Below, in pieces: positions 44,384 to 56,139 of a stretch of 64,000 nt of DNA. Source of the stretch: Hyalella azteca. Its lineage: Eukaryota > Arthropoda > Malacostraca > Amphipoda > Hyalellidae. The notes below the pieces were generated by a model. The model made no database searches and had not been told where the DNA came from. It saw nothing but the letters and a program-made list of their open reading frames with translations. Where the stretch lies: positions 310,001-374,000 of the forward strand of contig NW_025932596.1 in assembly GCF_000764305.2 (NCBI RefSeq), read 5' to 3'. Every line of letters begins with the position of its first letter. The first letter of the stretch is position 1. The position numbers were made by a program, and so were the translations under genes.

Positions 44384-44821
44384 TTAGGATGCCTCTTGTT
44401 TGGCGTGATCTCCTTCTGGTGCTGCTTCAGAGACATTTGTTTCTGTACATGAATGGAGGTCAGGACCTAAACTAGACGCTCCTTCTAGTTCATCATTATT
44501 CTTATCAGCTTTTTGTTCACTAGGAGACTTGGATAGTTTCTGAACACACTTATTTTTAGCTTCAACATTTGTTGAAGCTGGAACAGTCACTCCACTAGCA
44601 AGCGCAATTCCAGAGCCACTCGAAGTAGAGGCTTGGGCAGGCATCAGACCGGCAGCATTGATGGCCCTGGTTGGTGGAGGGGGTGTGGAGTGAGTGCTGG
44701 TGTAGGTGGTGGTGTATGCATGGTGTAGAGTGGCTGCCACCAGTTCCACGTCTTTGTGGATGACTTGAGTCCAGCTCGCAACGTCTCCAACTTGTTTTAG
44801 AGCAGAACAAAAACCGTTTAC
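44384..44821 (-). CDS. blos1: BLOC-1 subunit 1 (BLOS1), terminal exon with long tail
   Basis: The exon begins after the acceptor tgtttacag with VNGFCSALKQVGDVASWTQV and continues IHKDVELVAATLHHAY. This is the conserved C-terminal helix of BLOS1 (human: NFNQALKEIGDVENWA). In known BLOS1 proteins the chain ends a few residues later; here it continues for about 105 residues to the stop at 44384-44386. The extension starts with T/S/P-rich sequence (TPPPPTRAIN) and then becomes acidic and Lys-rich (SPSEQKADKNNDELEGASS) without a known domain. BLOS1 acts in the BLOC-1 and BORC complexes in lysosome-related organelle biogenesis and lysosome positioning, and is also described as GCN5L1 in mitochondrial acetylation. 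The extension is in the same uninterrupted frame, so it is either lineage-specific or due to retained intron sequence. Confidence 0.9.
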   Translation of the reverse strand, partial: VNGFCSALKQVGDVASWTQVIHKDVELVAATLHHAYTTTYTSTHSTPPPPTRAINAAGLMPAQASTSSGSGIALASGVTVPASTNVEAKNKCVQKLSKSPSEQKADKNNDELEGASSLGPDLHSCTETNVSEAAPEGDHAKQEAS

Positions 44822-45166
44822 CTGTAAACAGCAGTAATAATTACATTTATCCTCAATGCAAAGGCTTAAATAGTGTCACACTTGTGATCAAAAGATTTTT
44901 AAATAAAAGGTATATGGATGAAGTTTAACAATGCCATTCAACAAAAAAACATAAATAAATATAGATATTATACATCCTTTTTAATAGACTCTAACCTCTT
45001 TTTCAAAAATAAGAACAACTGTGAATTAAACTTTATCACTATAGCATTAGCTAAACCAAAATCTTATATGAAATCACCAAACAAATGCCATTTATTCACA
45101 GGAAGGACCCAACATATTTTTTTCATCTGACTATAGTGCAAAAATATGAAGAAAAAGTTATCTAAC

Positions 45167-45272
45167 CAGAGTGATCCAATGCTGCGTCTGCTTCTGGAGC
45201 ACAGCAGCACTTTGCTCCAAGCGTCGGGCCTCTCCATCAAGACGTTTTTGGTTCAGATAAGCTTGTGCTACT
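45167..45272 (-). CDS. blos1: BLOC-1 subunit 1 (BLOS1), middle exon
   Basis: The exon lies between the acceptor tataatctacag and the donor gttaga. It encodes [20 protein letters not shown] followed by [15 protein letters not shown], matching the coiled-coil core of BLOS1 (AQAY-NQ-LD-E motif). Its first base completes the Gly codon begun in the upstream exon, and it ends in phase 0. Confidence 0.95.
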
Positions 45273-46362
45273 CTGTAGATTATAAATACTGTAAAAGTCT
45301 TGATAAAAAAAAACTATATTTATAACATAAATACAATGCACTGTGAATTATATCCAGAGTATAGAGGATAGGTAATTTGCTGTGCATTTTCTTATAATAA
45401 TAATTTCTTATAATAATAAAATAGGATATAAAAGCATTAATGGAAATGGAAATTTCTGACGATTTTGATAACTTGTAGTCTTAAAATCAATAATAAAACA
45501 GAATTGGAGAACTGATGCTTCAATTAGATGTATCTTAATTAATTATTATTAACTTTGACCAAATAAAAAGTTAATTTAGATGACAGTTTGTTAGATGAGA
45601 TCATTAATTCAGAATGTGCTCAGATACAAAAACATAATGATTTGAACTGGTAAAAATACAGGGATATACTGGTTTAAACAGAATAATACTTATGTACATG
45701 TTACCTATATTAAGAATAGGTAACAAAATAATTTCATCAACCTGCATCTAATGTATCAATTATGGTAGTTTCATAATTAAAATTATTAGAAACCCAATAC
45801 ATTTTACAATAATAAAGACAATACAAATAGTGTCAAGTTTGGATAGGCATGATATACCAGGGATCACAATAGAACTATTTACAAAAGAGCAAATCAATCA
45901 AGAGTGAATGAATGAAGACACCTAAACCATTCAGTGCAATATACATGCATAGACCACATAGACATAAAGCTGAAGTGTTGAATGTTAACCAAAACATCTT
46001 GACACTGAAGTACTTTCAATGACCTGGATGCTACAACACAACAGGCTGCATGTGAGAAAGAGGCCTAATAAAAATTCAGTTATTTTCCTCACATTAGGAT
46101 GTAAATTAAACTACAGAATATGGCCATATGTACTTGGGAAAAAATTTGTATTCAATATTCTCAGCAGATAAATTTGATTACAAGTAAGTATCAATAATTT
46201 ATTACTGAAAAAGCCATATCCTAATCCTTGAAAGATGTAACAAGATGTGACAAGAGCATGATATTTTATGAGTTTGAAATTTCCAAGTTGAAAAAAAGTG
46301 AATTTTTTAAGGTTCATTGTTAATGTTATAGGTACCTATTCAGAATACAAAACAAAACTCAC

Positions 46363-46435
46363 CCAACATTTAGATGATCAACCAGAGCATTTGTAAGGTT
46401 GGTGCTAGCTTGTAAGGCATCTTTGCGTCTCCGTT
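46363..46435 (-). CDS. blos1: BLOC-1 subunit 1 (BLOS1), upstream exon
   Basis: It encodes RRRKDALQASTNLTNALVDH followed by LNVG, the first conserved helix of BLOS1. The acceptor is tttcatttcag and the donor gtgagt. Two leading bases complete a codon from the first exon, which should carry the M-L-x-x-L-K-E-H-Q start. I could not find that short exon further right in the window; it may be beyond it or too short to spot. Confidence 0.93.
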
Positions 46436-46439
46436 CTGA

Positions 46440-48540
46440 AATGAAAAATGGTTCAAGGATATGTTGGGACACTTTTCTGTTGATAAATTCCCAAATGGTA
46501 AAGCAGAGCCCAACCATATTTGCAAGAGATCTTGCATTTTTCTAGGTAATTCTATAAGTCTATCCCTATGACTTGGTCAACCTTGTCCAAACTGGAAAAT
46601 TACTCAGAGGCCACCCATGAATAAGACCAAAATCTTTTTACAGGCAGAGATTTTGTTTAATCAGACCTATTTATGACCAGGAGACAGTCAAAATTGAAAA
46701 TTTCACTTGCATGACAGTTGACAAGACATAGGTACTAATTTTCATAATTTGATGGAATAGGGCTTACCCATACTATGACCAAAATATTAGAAATATCTAT
46801 GGAATCAATTTTCCAGTGTTCACTAGCATATTTCATCCAATTTAGAAAATTTTATAGGTACCGTACTCCTTGTATGATTTTATCTGGCTTCATACTTTGT
46901 ACAGATTTTGATTCCAGATTGCATTGCCAGACACTGCTGACAGCCAGCAGCCTGACAGGGTTCAAATATATAAAAATTAATATTTAAGGCATCCTGCAGA
47001 AATAGTGGCATTTTTCCCTAATAAGTGGTGTATTCAGTGGAATTTGAACAGGCATTTCAATTTCTTAATTATCCTGTTTTTCTCAGTCTCAGGTAAGGGA
47101 ACCAGACAATCATGCTCATAGCCTTACCATAATTTCTTTGGTAAACATTAAAAAATGGCACATTTATATGAATTATATCTGTAACTTACAAAATGACCTG
47201 TGGAATTATCCCATAATTTTGGGAAAATTTAGTTAACCCCATATCTCAGAATACTGTAAAATTTGAATAGATTACCTAAAGATGAAAATAGTCTTAACTT
47301 CCTAACTAGAATATTGGCCAGAAACCACCTGTGAACCAGACAAAAAGACCCACAAATCTTGTTAATTTAATCTGTTCCTAATCCAACTATTTCCTACATC
47401 ATATTACGGTTATTACCCAGGTGAGGAATACATCTATGGTCTACTCAGTGAGCCACAAATATAGCCTTCCTGCCATTCATTGAGCAGCAAGATTTCTGTC
47501 TGATGAATGATCTCCTATCTAATGCTGATCAACCGTAATTGTTAATGAGTACATAATTGTTAAAAAAATTGGTTGACCAAGCTGCAAGATTTCAAATTCA
47601 TTATTAATATGGCACATTGGAGCCGCTATATTTCCGTAATAAGTACTGGTAGGACTTTTCCAATCCTGCTATCACCCTTGGAGGCTTGGACATCCTATGG
47701 CCTTTTCTCAATTTCTCTGGTAAAAAATACGAAAAAATTTCCATTTCCCTGGACACTAGTAATTTTAAAAATTGTCTGTTAACACATTGACCACTGTGCA
47801 GAGAGTGGATGAATATTGCAAGATCTTTGGCGACGCTTCAGTAGCAAAATTTACGCCTTCAGAAGATCTTGCCGACACATTTAGATTGAAATTCTTGCAT
47901 TTAATATATTTGTCAGTCTCCAGCCAACTATTTAAAAAAAAGTAAGGTTTCCGATATGTTGGATAGATCAGGATGCAGTGAAGCTTGCCCGAAATTCAGT
48001 TATGATAAGTTCCCGCCAAAAAAAATGTAAACATCAAGCTTATGATTACGTAGTTGCGGTCACATTAGAGCAATCAGACTGCATTATCACATGTTCAGTT
48101 GACACTTGCTGTACAATCAGACTGTTTTTAGGGCAAAATTAGTTATTTGGGGTGACACGTGCATGCAACCTTGTAAATAGCTTTTCATTAGGGTAAACGC
48201 GGTATATTCCGTCATCGTGGGTAATTCCGTCACCTCTCTAGCTTTTCCTTTATATTTAGCTTTGTTTTAGTTCCATGCGTTTGTTGATGGTTGAAATGAT
48301 GACGTCATACATTTGTGTGTCAAACTACTGCCAAAACACTAGGTCTTGGCCATCTAGTGGGAAAATATTGAGATCAAAAGAGAGACAATGCACGCTACCC
48401 AGTGACATCATCAAAAAATGTGTCAAATTTGACAGTTGACCTTGCTGTACCAAATAGTGAATAACTGTATGTATAGGAAGAATATTATGGTTTGAGACTT
48501 TTAAATACGTCTGTGAATATATTAGGAATCCTTTAAGTAC
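46440..48540. other. Probable BLOS1 first intron or intergenic DNA
   Basis: No second gene is recognised. Words such as gggtaaacgcggtatattcc and gtcatcgtgggtaattccgt near 48190-48235 look like the end of another small transposon, but a partner end was not found. Confidence 0.4.
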
Positions 48541-48802
48541 CTATATAGTCAAATGGGGTAAGACAGGATCGCAGCTTTCATGGGGTAAGAAAGGACCGGC
48601 CCATGACGTGCATTCTAACTGCACTGAATTTAATTTGATGAAAGAATATGTTAGAGCAATCATTGCCTGTCATTTCAGTGTTTGTTTCAACCCTGTTCTG
48701 CAAATAATGAATTTTTGGTTAATTTTTGAAAAAAACCTATGTAAAGAAGGGTCACAAAATAGTTAACCCTATTTGGGAAATAAGCTCTGTCTGATTCCAA
48801 AN

Positions 48803-48965
48803 ACCTGGACCCTGGCCTCTCAACCTGGACCCTGGCCTCTCAACCTGGACTCGGGCCTCTCAACCTGGACTCGGGCCTCTCAGCCTTAATGCTGGCCTCT
48901 CAACCTGGACACTGGCCTCTCAACCTGGACACTGGCCTCTCTGCCTAGACATTAGCCTCACAACC
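48803..48965. repeat. 20-bp minisatellite x8
   Basis: The unit is cctggaccctggcctctcaa with changes (ctcgggcc, cactggcc, cattagcc). It is immediately followed by an imperfect hairpin: aacatccttgatgttttctc with aacatcaaggatgttggg. Confidence 0.9.
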
Positions 48966-49119
48966 ATGGCCCTGGTGTCTTTGGCCCAACATCCTTGATG
49001 TTTTCTCAACATCAAGGATGTTGGGAAAACACAAATTTTCTTTGAAATTTCAATCTCAAATAAGGCATTTTTTCTAAAATACTAGAGTTTCTTGGAAGTT
49101 TCTTGGCCAAACTTCTTAA

Positions 49120-50203
49120 GGGGAGCATCTACCCTAAAATTGAAAATTTTCACTTTTTCAGTTTTTATACTCATTTTAAAGCTGACATTCTGCCTTATCC
49201 AATGGTACCACTGCCATATCTGTACGTCGATTTATGATTTCACGACATTTCATGAAAGGGGAGCGGGTTGGGGAGTTCTTTAAGTAATTAGATAGGAACT
49301 AATTAGCTGCTGAGCTCTTTAAATATAGTGTCTACTTGAGTTGTGCTGCAGTTATGTTTTTAGTCTCATCTTGAAGCTGACATTCTGGCCTATCCAACGG
49401 TACCATTACCATCTCTGTACGTTGATTTGTACGTTCACAACACTTCATGAAAGGGGGGCGGGGGAGAGTTCTTTCAGTAATTACATAGGAGCTAATTCGC
49501 TGCCCAGCACTACAAATACAGTGTTTCTTTGAGGTGTAGCTCAGTGTGCCTCCGGGCTTTGAAGGGAGAGGTGCGCATGTAGTCGCTCCCACCATCCTTG
49601 AGTGGAATCAAGCTCCAGAAACATTTAGTTTGGTATCTATGCTACATTGAGCACATATTGCAGTGCGCTTGGGACTTTGTTGCTCTCTCCTCAACATTCA
49701 CACTTATTGTCACGGGAAACCTATCTCCTCCTAGAGTTTTGAAGCTACAACAATGAGACATATACCGTATCATTCAATTTGCAAATAAACTATCTACAAA
49801 ATGTTCATCCCGGTTTTTCTAGTTTCAATATAGTTTGAATTTTATTCTGCAAAGAGGGGGGTGGCGGGGGGAAAATCAAAAAATTTCTAAACCTTTTGGA
49901 AAAATGCCCCCCACTTCCACAAAAATTGGAATTTCAAAAAAAAGGGATGAACATTTTGTAGATGAAGAACTCACGCATCGAATGATATGTGTCTCGATGT
50001 TGTAGCTTGAAAATCCTAGGACTAGATCCATTTCTACAGTACCCCTTTTATAGCCGTTTTCTAAGAATTTCACGTTTTCTTTCATTTTTTTCGAAAAATT
50101 CACACAAACAAAATGCGAGTTTTTTTCCATTTTACATGTGTACCAAGTTTCAGAGTGATCCGACTGTAAATAGCCGAGATAATTTTTAGGGTAGACGCTC
50201 CCC
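49120..50203. mobile_element. piggyBac-type TTAA-flanked non-autonomous element
   Basis: TTAA occurs at 49116-49119 and 50204-50207. Ends ggggagcatctaccctaaaa and its inverted partner ttttagggtagacgctcccc are 20 bp with one difference. No transposase. A segment near the left end (about 49159-49320) is repeated at about 49357-49505 with ctgacattctg, ccaa.ggtacca and tcatgaaaggg words, an internal duplication. Confidence 0.8.
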
Positions 50204-52164
50204 TTAAGCCCATTGTTGCTAGCAAAAGTAATGTACAAAATGATAATTAACTATGCCAGCTACATAATATCATCCATATTTTGCGCTCAGAAGACTAAAT
50301 GGATCATACCGTCGTGTTTAATGTTAGGATCTCGTAAGACAAAGTGGACTGAAATGTTGCCTTACATTTTTCAATATACAATTTTCAATGTTCCATACTC
50401 ATCTATACACTAGGTACTTAGTAACTGGAATCACTAGAAATTATAACAAAAAAAATTTATGCGCTTAAAAAAATGTGGTCATTAAAGAGTCAACAGTTTT
50501 CTCGTGACAAAAACTCCAAAGTGATTGATAAATATCAATAGAGTTGACATCCTGCAACACAAAAAAAAGTCTGAGTTGTAGCTTAGAAGCCCATTGCATA
50601 ACTACACCTTGTGATAGGTTTAGGGTTTTTTATTTATTCATGGTATAGATGCTACATGCTTGTTAGAGATTTCAGTCCTGTCTTACCCCATCTGACTATA
50701 CAGGATGCCAAAGTTGGCACCGTTTCACGGCCGAACGAATGATTTTGAGAAACTCGCTTGATAACAGGAAGGTGCGTCTGAACGCATTCTATTCGATGAT
50801 ACATTTGTTTGTTCTCTACGCCTCACACAGCCCAAGTAAAATTGAAGATAAAATAGAAGTTAAATCGAGGACGCAAATCCCGTGGATTTATAGCATTTTT
50901 AACTTAGCCTTGGGCGACCATTGTACTCTTGCGGTTGATCCTAAAATATCTATACGAAATACACGTTTTAGAGAGAAATGTATAAAGACATAAATGCAGA
51001 TGTATCAGTAAACAATATTTTTTCCAAGTAACTTTTTCCTCTAACCGCAGCCATTTGGCGACCAGGGACGAATAATAAAAAAACTGAAGATGCATATAGA
51101 AGCGGAAAAATCAATTTAATGGGAAATTTTTTATACCGATCAAAAGATCTTGTTGAGATACTTCTTCTTGAGCATTTATATATTTTCATGTCATGTATGA
51201 TGATCTTTTTTCAGACACACCTAAACTTTTTTTGGTTTTCAACTCTTATCTGAAAAAGTTGCCAAGACAATTGAAAAAAGCATCTAAACAAGTGTTGAAG
51301 TTTGTAATAAAACTTATAATTTTGAATTAAAACTAATCCTCCAAGTCAAACGGTTGCGCTGCCAGCACCTCTTGAGTGAGACAATGTTGAGCGTTTTTTT
51401 CAAAAATTTTTGCACTTTTAACCAGCTGGGAGAAAAAACTATATGTTCGATTTTTCCCAAAAATTTGTTTTGGATGCACCAGACTTGAAAGAATATTTTC
51501 ACTCGATATAATGAAATTAATCCAACAGTCCTTCAATAATTATTAAACTTTTTGTACAATGCATTTTTTAAACTTTTTAAATATGGGTTGTACAAAAAAT
51601 GTATTTGTGATAAAATGTGCACCCAGGTCCAAAAAGCTTGTTAACAAAATTTGAGGCATGGCTTTATTAGAAAGAATTTGAGAAAAAAGTAAAGTTCAGT
51701 TTTTCAGCTATAATTACCGGTATTGAAATACACAATAAAACTTTCTGGTTCAAAAATTTTAGATAGTCCCAAGCATTCTCTAGGTGCTGTGCAAATTTCA
51801 TAAAAATCGGACTGTTAGTTCAAAAGATTTGAAGTTTTGAAAAAAAGCGCCGGATTTCAGCGAAAAGTTTTTTGGCCAGAATGTCAGGATCCACCTATAT
51901 AGGAAAAAGTAATCTCGGCGAAAGTGACCTCCTTGGGTTTTACCTGACTTACCCTCAATGACAGCCTCACCTTCTCCACGATGGCGACCTTAAAGATTAT
52001 GTTTTTATTTCAAATTTTGCGGGTTAACCCCGCGAAATTGGCTCGAATTTGGCGCACTGAATGAGTTAAAATGTTGAGCAAGAGATGAAAATCTCATCCA
52101 AAACATTCCACGCATAATTATGTTGCATAATTAATAATTTAATTTCTTTAATTATCCAAAAATT

Positions 52165-52528
52165 TTAACTTTTTGATGAACTATGGGATATGAAAGGACC
52201 ATTTGTGGGGTAGGACAGGACCGGTTGTGGGGTAGGACAGGACCGGTTGTGGGGTAGGACAGGACCAATTGTGGGGTGAGAAAGGACCACTTGTAGAGTA
52301 AAACAGTATTAAGTCCACGAAACTGGCAAAAAAATATTGTCATTAGACAGAGCTTTCAATTTGCCTAAAATTTATTATTTGCAGCACTTTGTTGAAACAA
52401 ACACTGAAATGACTGGAAATAGTTGTTCTAACAGATTCTTCCATGCAATTGAATTTAGTGCAATTAGAATGCACACCATAGGTTGGTCCTTTTTCACCCC
52501 AATCCCCTTGCCCCATTTGACCAATACA
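52165..52528. mobile_element. Inverted arm of the 48544 element, with a 22-bp repeat
   Basis: Reading the minus strand from 52528, the sequence aligns to 48544-48700: ggtcaaatggggcaag, gtgcattctaattgcact, catttcagtgtttgtttcaa and tgcaaataat are shared in order. Between 52190 and 52290 lie four to five units of ggttgtggggtaggacagga, which look like amplified terminal sequence. Confidence 0.7.
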
Positions 52529-52529
52529 G

Positions 52530-53815
52530 CTTTAAAACAAGTGATTGATCTGAGCCTCAGGGCCTTCTAGAAATTGAATGCAAAAATTTGATACCAGCGA
52601 GGCGAGCATAAATATTTGAGTAAATTGATTGGAAGTTCCCATTAAATGCATGGAGTGTCAAAAAATGAATTCAATCCCAACAAATCTATTTCCATTCAAG
52701 GAAGTAGGTTGAAGTTGCTTATTGCCGAAGCAAATATTATGTTTTATTTTGAAAAATTCAATGCAAATATCTGTTTCAAATTTTACTAAAAGAACTGTGT
52801 AAGTTCCAGCAGGATTCTATTGCTGGTTGTAAGCATGTCAGGATTATTGGTAAAGAAATTATATCATTAGCATATTTAGCAGTAGACACTCCCAGTAATT
52901 CAGCACCTATATTTGAAGCATTATTACCAAAGTTCTCTGGCATTGCTAGAGGATGGGTGTCTTGCCTCCTTCAGAGGAGGTAAACATGCTTGGGACAAAT
53001 TTTTTGAGATCAAACAGGCTAAGACAAGACAGGCAATGTAATATCAACTTGCTTGAAAGAAAACAATGCCAGAGCAATTGTTGATAATTGTGATATCAAA
53101 GTAATATGAGTTCCTACATTTTTTCTTTCTTGTCAACATGTTCACTAGGTATTAATCATATGCTACTAAAGCTAATGAGCTTTCTCTAGCATGCCTCATC
53201 AACATTAGTTAATAGCTTGGTCATTAAATAGAGTGGAAACTACTTTTTTTTAATAGGTTTGGCAGGGATTACAAAACAGAGTAAAAAACACAAACTTGAC
53301 AGTGGGATGCTAAAATTTTTATATTTAATTTTTCTACACCAATTAATGTGGATAAAAAAAAATCACCCCTGTTATTTGCCATCAATTCACCTTGCAAGAA
53401 AGAGTCCAATCATTATACTAGAAGCATTCATGGAACAATAATCAGAATACAGAATAATATGTTTAATTTGCTACATAGACGCAGCATCTCAGGAACTGGA
53501 GGTTTGCAAAGACCCCTAGTAGGAGACTCCTACTTCCTTGCCGGATGCATAAATAACACACCTCATTTTGGAGCACCAATACATATACCTCAAATTACTC
53601 ATGGTCAAGGTGATGGAGATAATTAAATTAATCAAAGGACCTATTAATAGTGAAACTGAAATCGGATCAGGATGAAGGTTCCCAAACAAAAGGGCTCACG
53701 TTATTGATAATATTTGGATTTACATGAGTATTTTCTCATTTACTAATTCTGCAGGAATCATGGAGGATTGGTTTAAGGTAATTTTGGTTTGTAAATTTTT
53801 GTCAAGAGGCTAAGG
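52530..53815. other. AT-rich DNA, no confident gene
   Basis: Overlapping open frames at 53259-53626 lack recognisable domains and have low-complexity composition. No other feature. Confidence 0.4.
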
Positions 53816-54089
53816 GTACTGTCAACCGGGGCTACTCGGGACGATTTCAAACGTTTTTCATTCATAACTTCTTACCATGAAACATCTCATAAACAAGTTT
53901 AAGCTCATTTCAAAGCTCTTTGCAAGGGCTATCACATGGCTTCTCCAAAAAAATTCCATATGCTGTTCGTAAGGTGCCAGAAGCAAAAAAAAAAAAAAAG
54001 AGTGTCCCGAGTAGCCCCGTCGAACAGGGCTACTTGGGACACTTGGAATAAAACTTCATTTTGAAACATTTGAAGCATGCACTCATGAG

Positions 54090-54229
54090 GAGAGCTAATG
54101 ATTATCTAGAGCCTAGAGCACACTTTGATAGCAAATGGTATTTGCTTGGCACCTATTTGTTTCTATTTGCTAGCCACATACCATTTGCTATCAAAGTGTG
54201 CTCTAGGCCCTAGATAATCATTAGCTCTC
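54090..54229. repeat. 51-bp inverted repeat within an insertion in copy B
   Basis: Arms 54090-54140 and 54179-54229 differ at one base around a 38-bp loop. They belong to a ~390-bp segment (about 54079-54470) absent from copy A. The rest of that segment (54230-54470) is unusually GC-rich and non-repetitive, with open minus frames, and could be captured host sequence. Confidence 0.85.
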
Positions 54230-54800
54230 CCAACAGCCCAGGAAATGGTAAGATGGCTACAACCCTTTGGGCATACTCCCTGCCATAAGGTAAGAGTGAT
54301 GGTGCTGAGTGTAGTGAGGAGTGAGTGTGGTGTGCCTGGGTGTGGTATGTGAGTGTGTGTGACTTGGTCCACAAGCCACTCAGCATTGATCTCCATCCCT
54401 CCACTGGTGGTCAAGTTCTACCTTGCCAACAATCACTCCTTGGCTTGTACCTGAAGCCTGGGATGGTACTCATCCATTACTAACAGTACTCTGAAGTCTT
54501 CCTCTTTCATTGTAGATGATGTAGAGGTAGAATAAATGACATTTTCTGTGATTTTTAACTGGTTTTTCCTTTATTGATATGGTATTACCATATACATTAA
54601 TTACCGTATTATTGATGCGATATTACTATATCCATGAACAGGCCAATGAGCATTTACAACAACCTTGCCCACTGCAAGCTTCATATCAACAGCCTTATAG
54701 CATTTTTTCTATATCTGTAAGCTTACAGAATGGCTTGTAATTTCACACCATTTTAATTGGATTAAGTGAATTTACTATAAAAAAGATCATGAAAAACATA

Positions 54801-55453
54801 CCGTAAACTGGGGTAACTTAGACCACTTTTTTTTTTAAATGATGCCAGGGAGAACTCTGACCACCTAATGGCAGCCCTGACAGGGTTAACATAGACCGGC
54901 TTGGAAATTAAGTTAAATTACCATATATAAGACTCTGTAGAGTCTGAAACCTTAAGAAAAAACATTAATAGGTGTATCAAACATGAAATGTTATATATGG
55001 TAATTTTAAATTAATTTCCAAGCCGGTCTATGTTACCCCGTCAGGGCTGACATTAGGTGGTCTAAGTTCCCCCATTGGGGGGTGGCGCCTCCCATTTGCA
55101 AACTATGCGACTTTCCTAAAATTTGTTTGTTGCATATGTAACTAGAAGAGTTGTACTACAATGCATCAAAACCTGGAGTTATTTTGCCAAAAAATAAAAA
55201 AAATTGGAGGGGGTACTCTGACAGGATTTAAATAATAGCTTTTTTTCATGGGTCACATTTTTAATTTTTTAACCTATTTGATATGCAAACTTTTTAAATC
55301 TTTCTATTGTGTTACGTAGCCTCAGTATTAGGCCTTTAATGCCCATTGACAGAATTTTTCTATGTCAAATAGTTTTTGAGTTTTGAGGGTTTTTGCTAAA
55401 AAACTAAAAGTGGTCTAAGTTACCCCGGGAGTCTAAGTTACCCCAGTTTACGG
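54801..55453. mobile_element. 653-bp nested element with proven TA target duplication
   Basis: The ends ccgtaaactggggtaactta and taagttaccccagtttacgg are perfect inverted repeats, continuing to gacc. TA flanks both sides (54799-54800 and 55454-55455). Copy A has the uninterrupted site gaaaaacatacctgaaacag near 32430-32450. Inside is a second fold-back (about 54852-54945 with 54990-55075) built from ccggcttggaaattaa and its complement. This is mariner/Tc1-like behaviour by TA choice. Confidence 0.9.
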
Positions 55454-56139
55454 TACCTGAAACAGAAAGGAATATTTTAGTGACAACCATCATACGTTTT
55501 GTAGAAATAAATCATAGTTTAGGTCAATTACTTTTCATTCTATGATGCGTGGTGCACAATTATATATATGACATTCTATGCACAATTTTGTGATGACCGA
55601 TGATGCACTAATTTTTTGATAAGTGAAATTTTTCGCTGCGCGAGGTAAATGTAATCAATATTCTTTGTTTTTAATAAATTTTTTTCTTAACTGGATCCTT
55701 TGCTAACTGAGGTTCTACTGTAAATGCGTTTTTGGGGGGTGTCCCAAGTAGCCCCGCCATGCGGAAATGGCTGCCTTTTTTGGATTGAGGTATGAAAATT
55801 CCACAAATAAAGTTTTCATGCTGACAGTTGTCTGCCACTTTTTTCTAAGCAAATTTTTTTAAAATGGCAAATATTTTTTTTATTACAGACCTTCGCAGGA
55901 GTAACTTTTCAAAATATAGTTTTTCATCATTTTTTTCACCAATTTTTCAAAGCTAGTAAATGTAGTATTTTTGAACTTCCTTTATACTACATAGATAGGA
56001 AAAATGTTGACATTTACGCCACTATATTTAGTTTTGCAATATTCCAATTAGTTTTGCTACTAAAATAGTTTTAAGCCATGTTGGAGGACTGTCCCGAGTT
56101 ACCCCGCCCGTCCTGAGTAGCCCCGGTTGATGGTAGAAT

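Larger units (their letters stand above)
48544..50700. mobile_element. TA-flanked element with 25-bp inverted ends
   Basis: The left end tatagtcaaatggggtaaga continues caggat; the right end is its inverted form (cctgtcttaccccatctgac then tata), differing at one base. Inside are a 20-bp minisatellite (48803-48965) and a complete TTAA-flanked element (49120-50203). The ambiguous base n is at 48802. A further inverted copy of its first ~175 bp lies at 52360-52528, so the true outer boundary may be there. Confidence 0.7.
53819..56133. mobile_element. TA-flanked non-autonomous DNA element, copy B
   Basis: TA lies at 53817-53818 and 56134-56135. The left end ctgtcaaccggggctactcg and the right end gagtagccccggttgatgg are inverted. 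The body aligns to 31495-33134. Relative to that copy it carries two extra segments, about 54079-54470 and 54801-55453. A pogo/Tigger-like word gaggttctactgta occurs at both copies near their right third. No transposase is visible. Confidence 0.82.

Noticed and set aside
48802..48802. Ambiguous base n as a sign of an assembly gap
   Set aside because: It is a single base at the edge of a minisatellite. It marks local uncertainty but gives no evidence of a larger gap.
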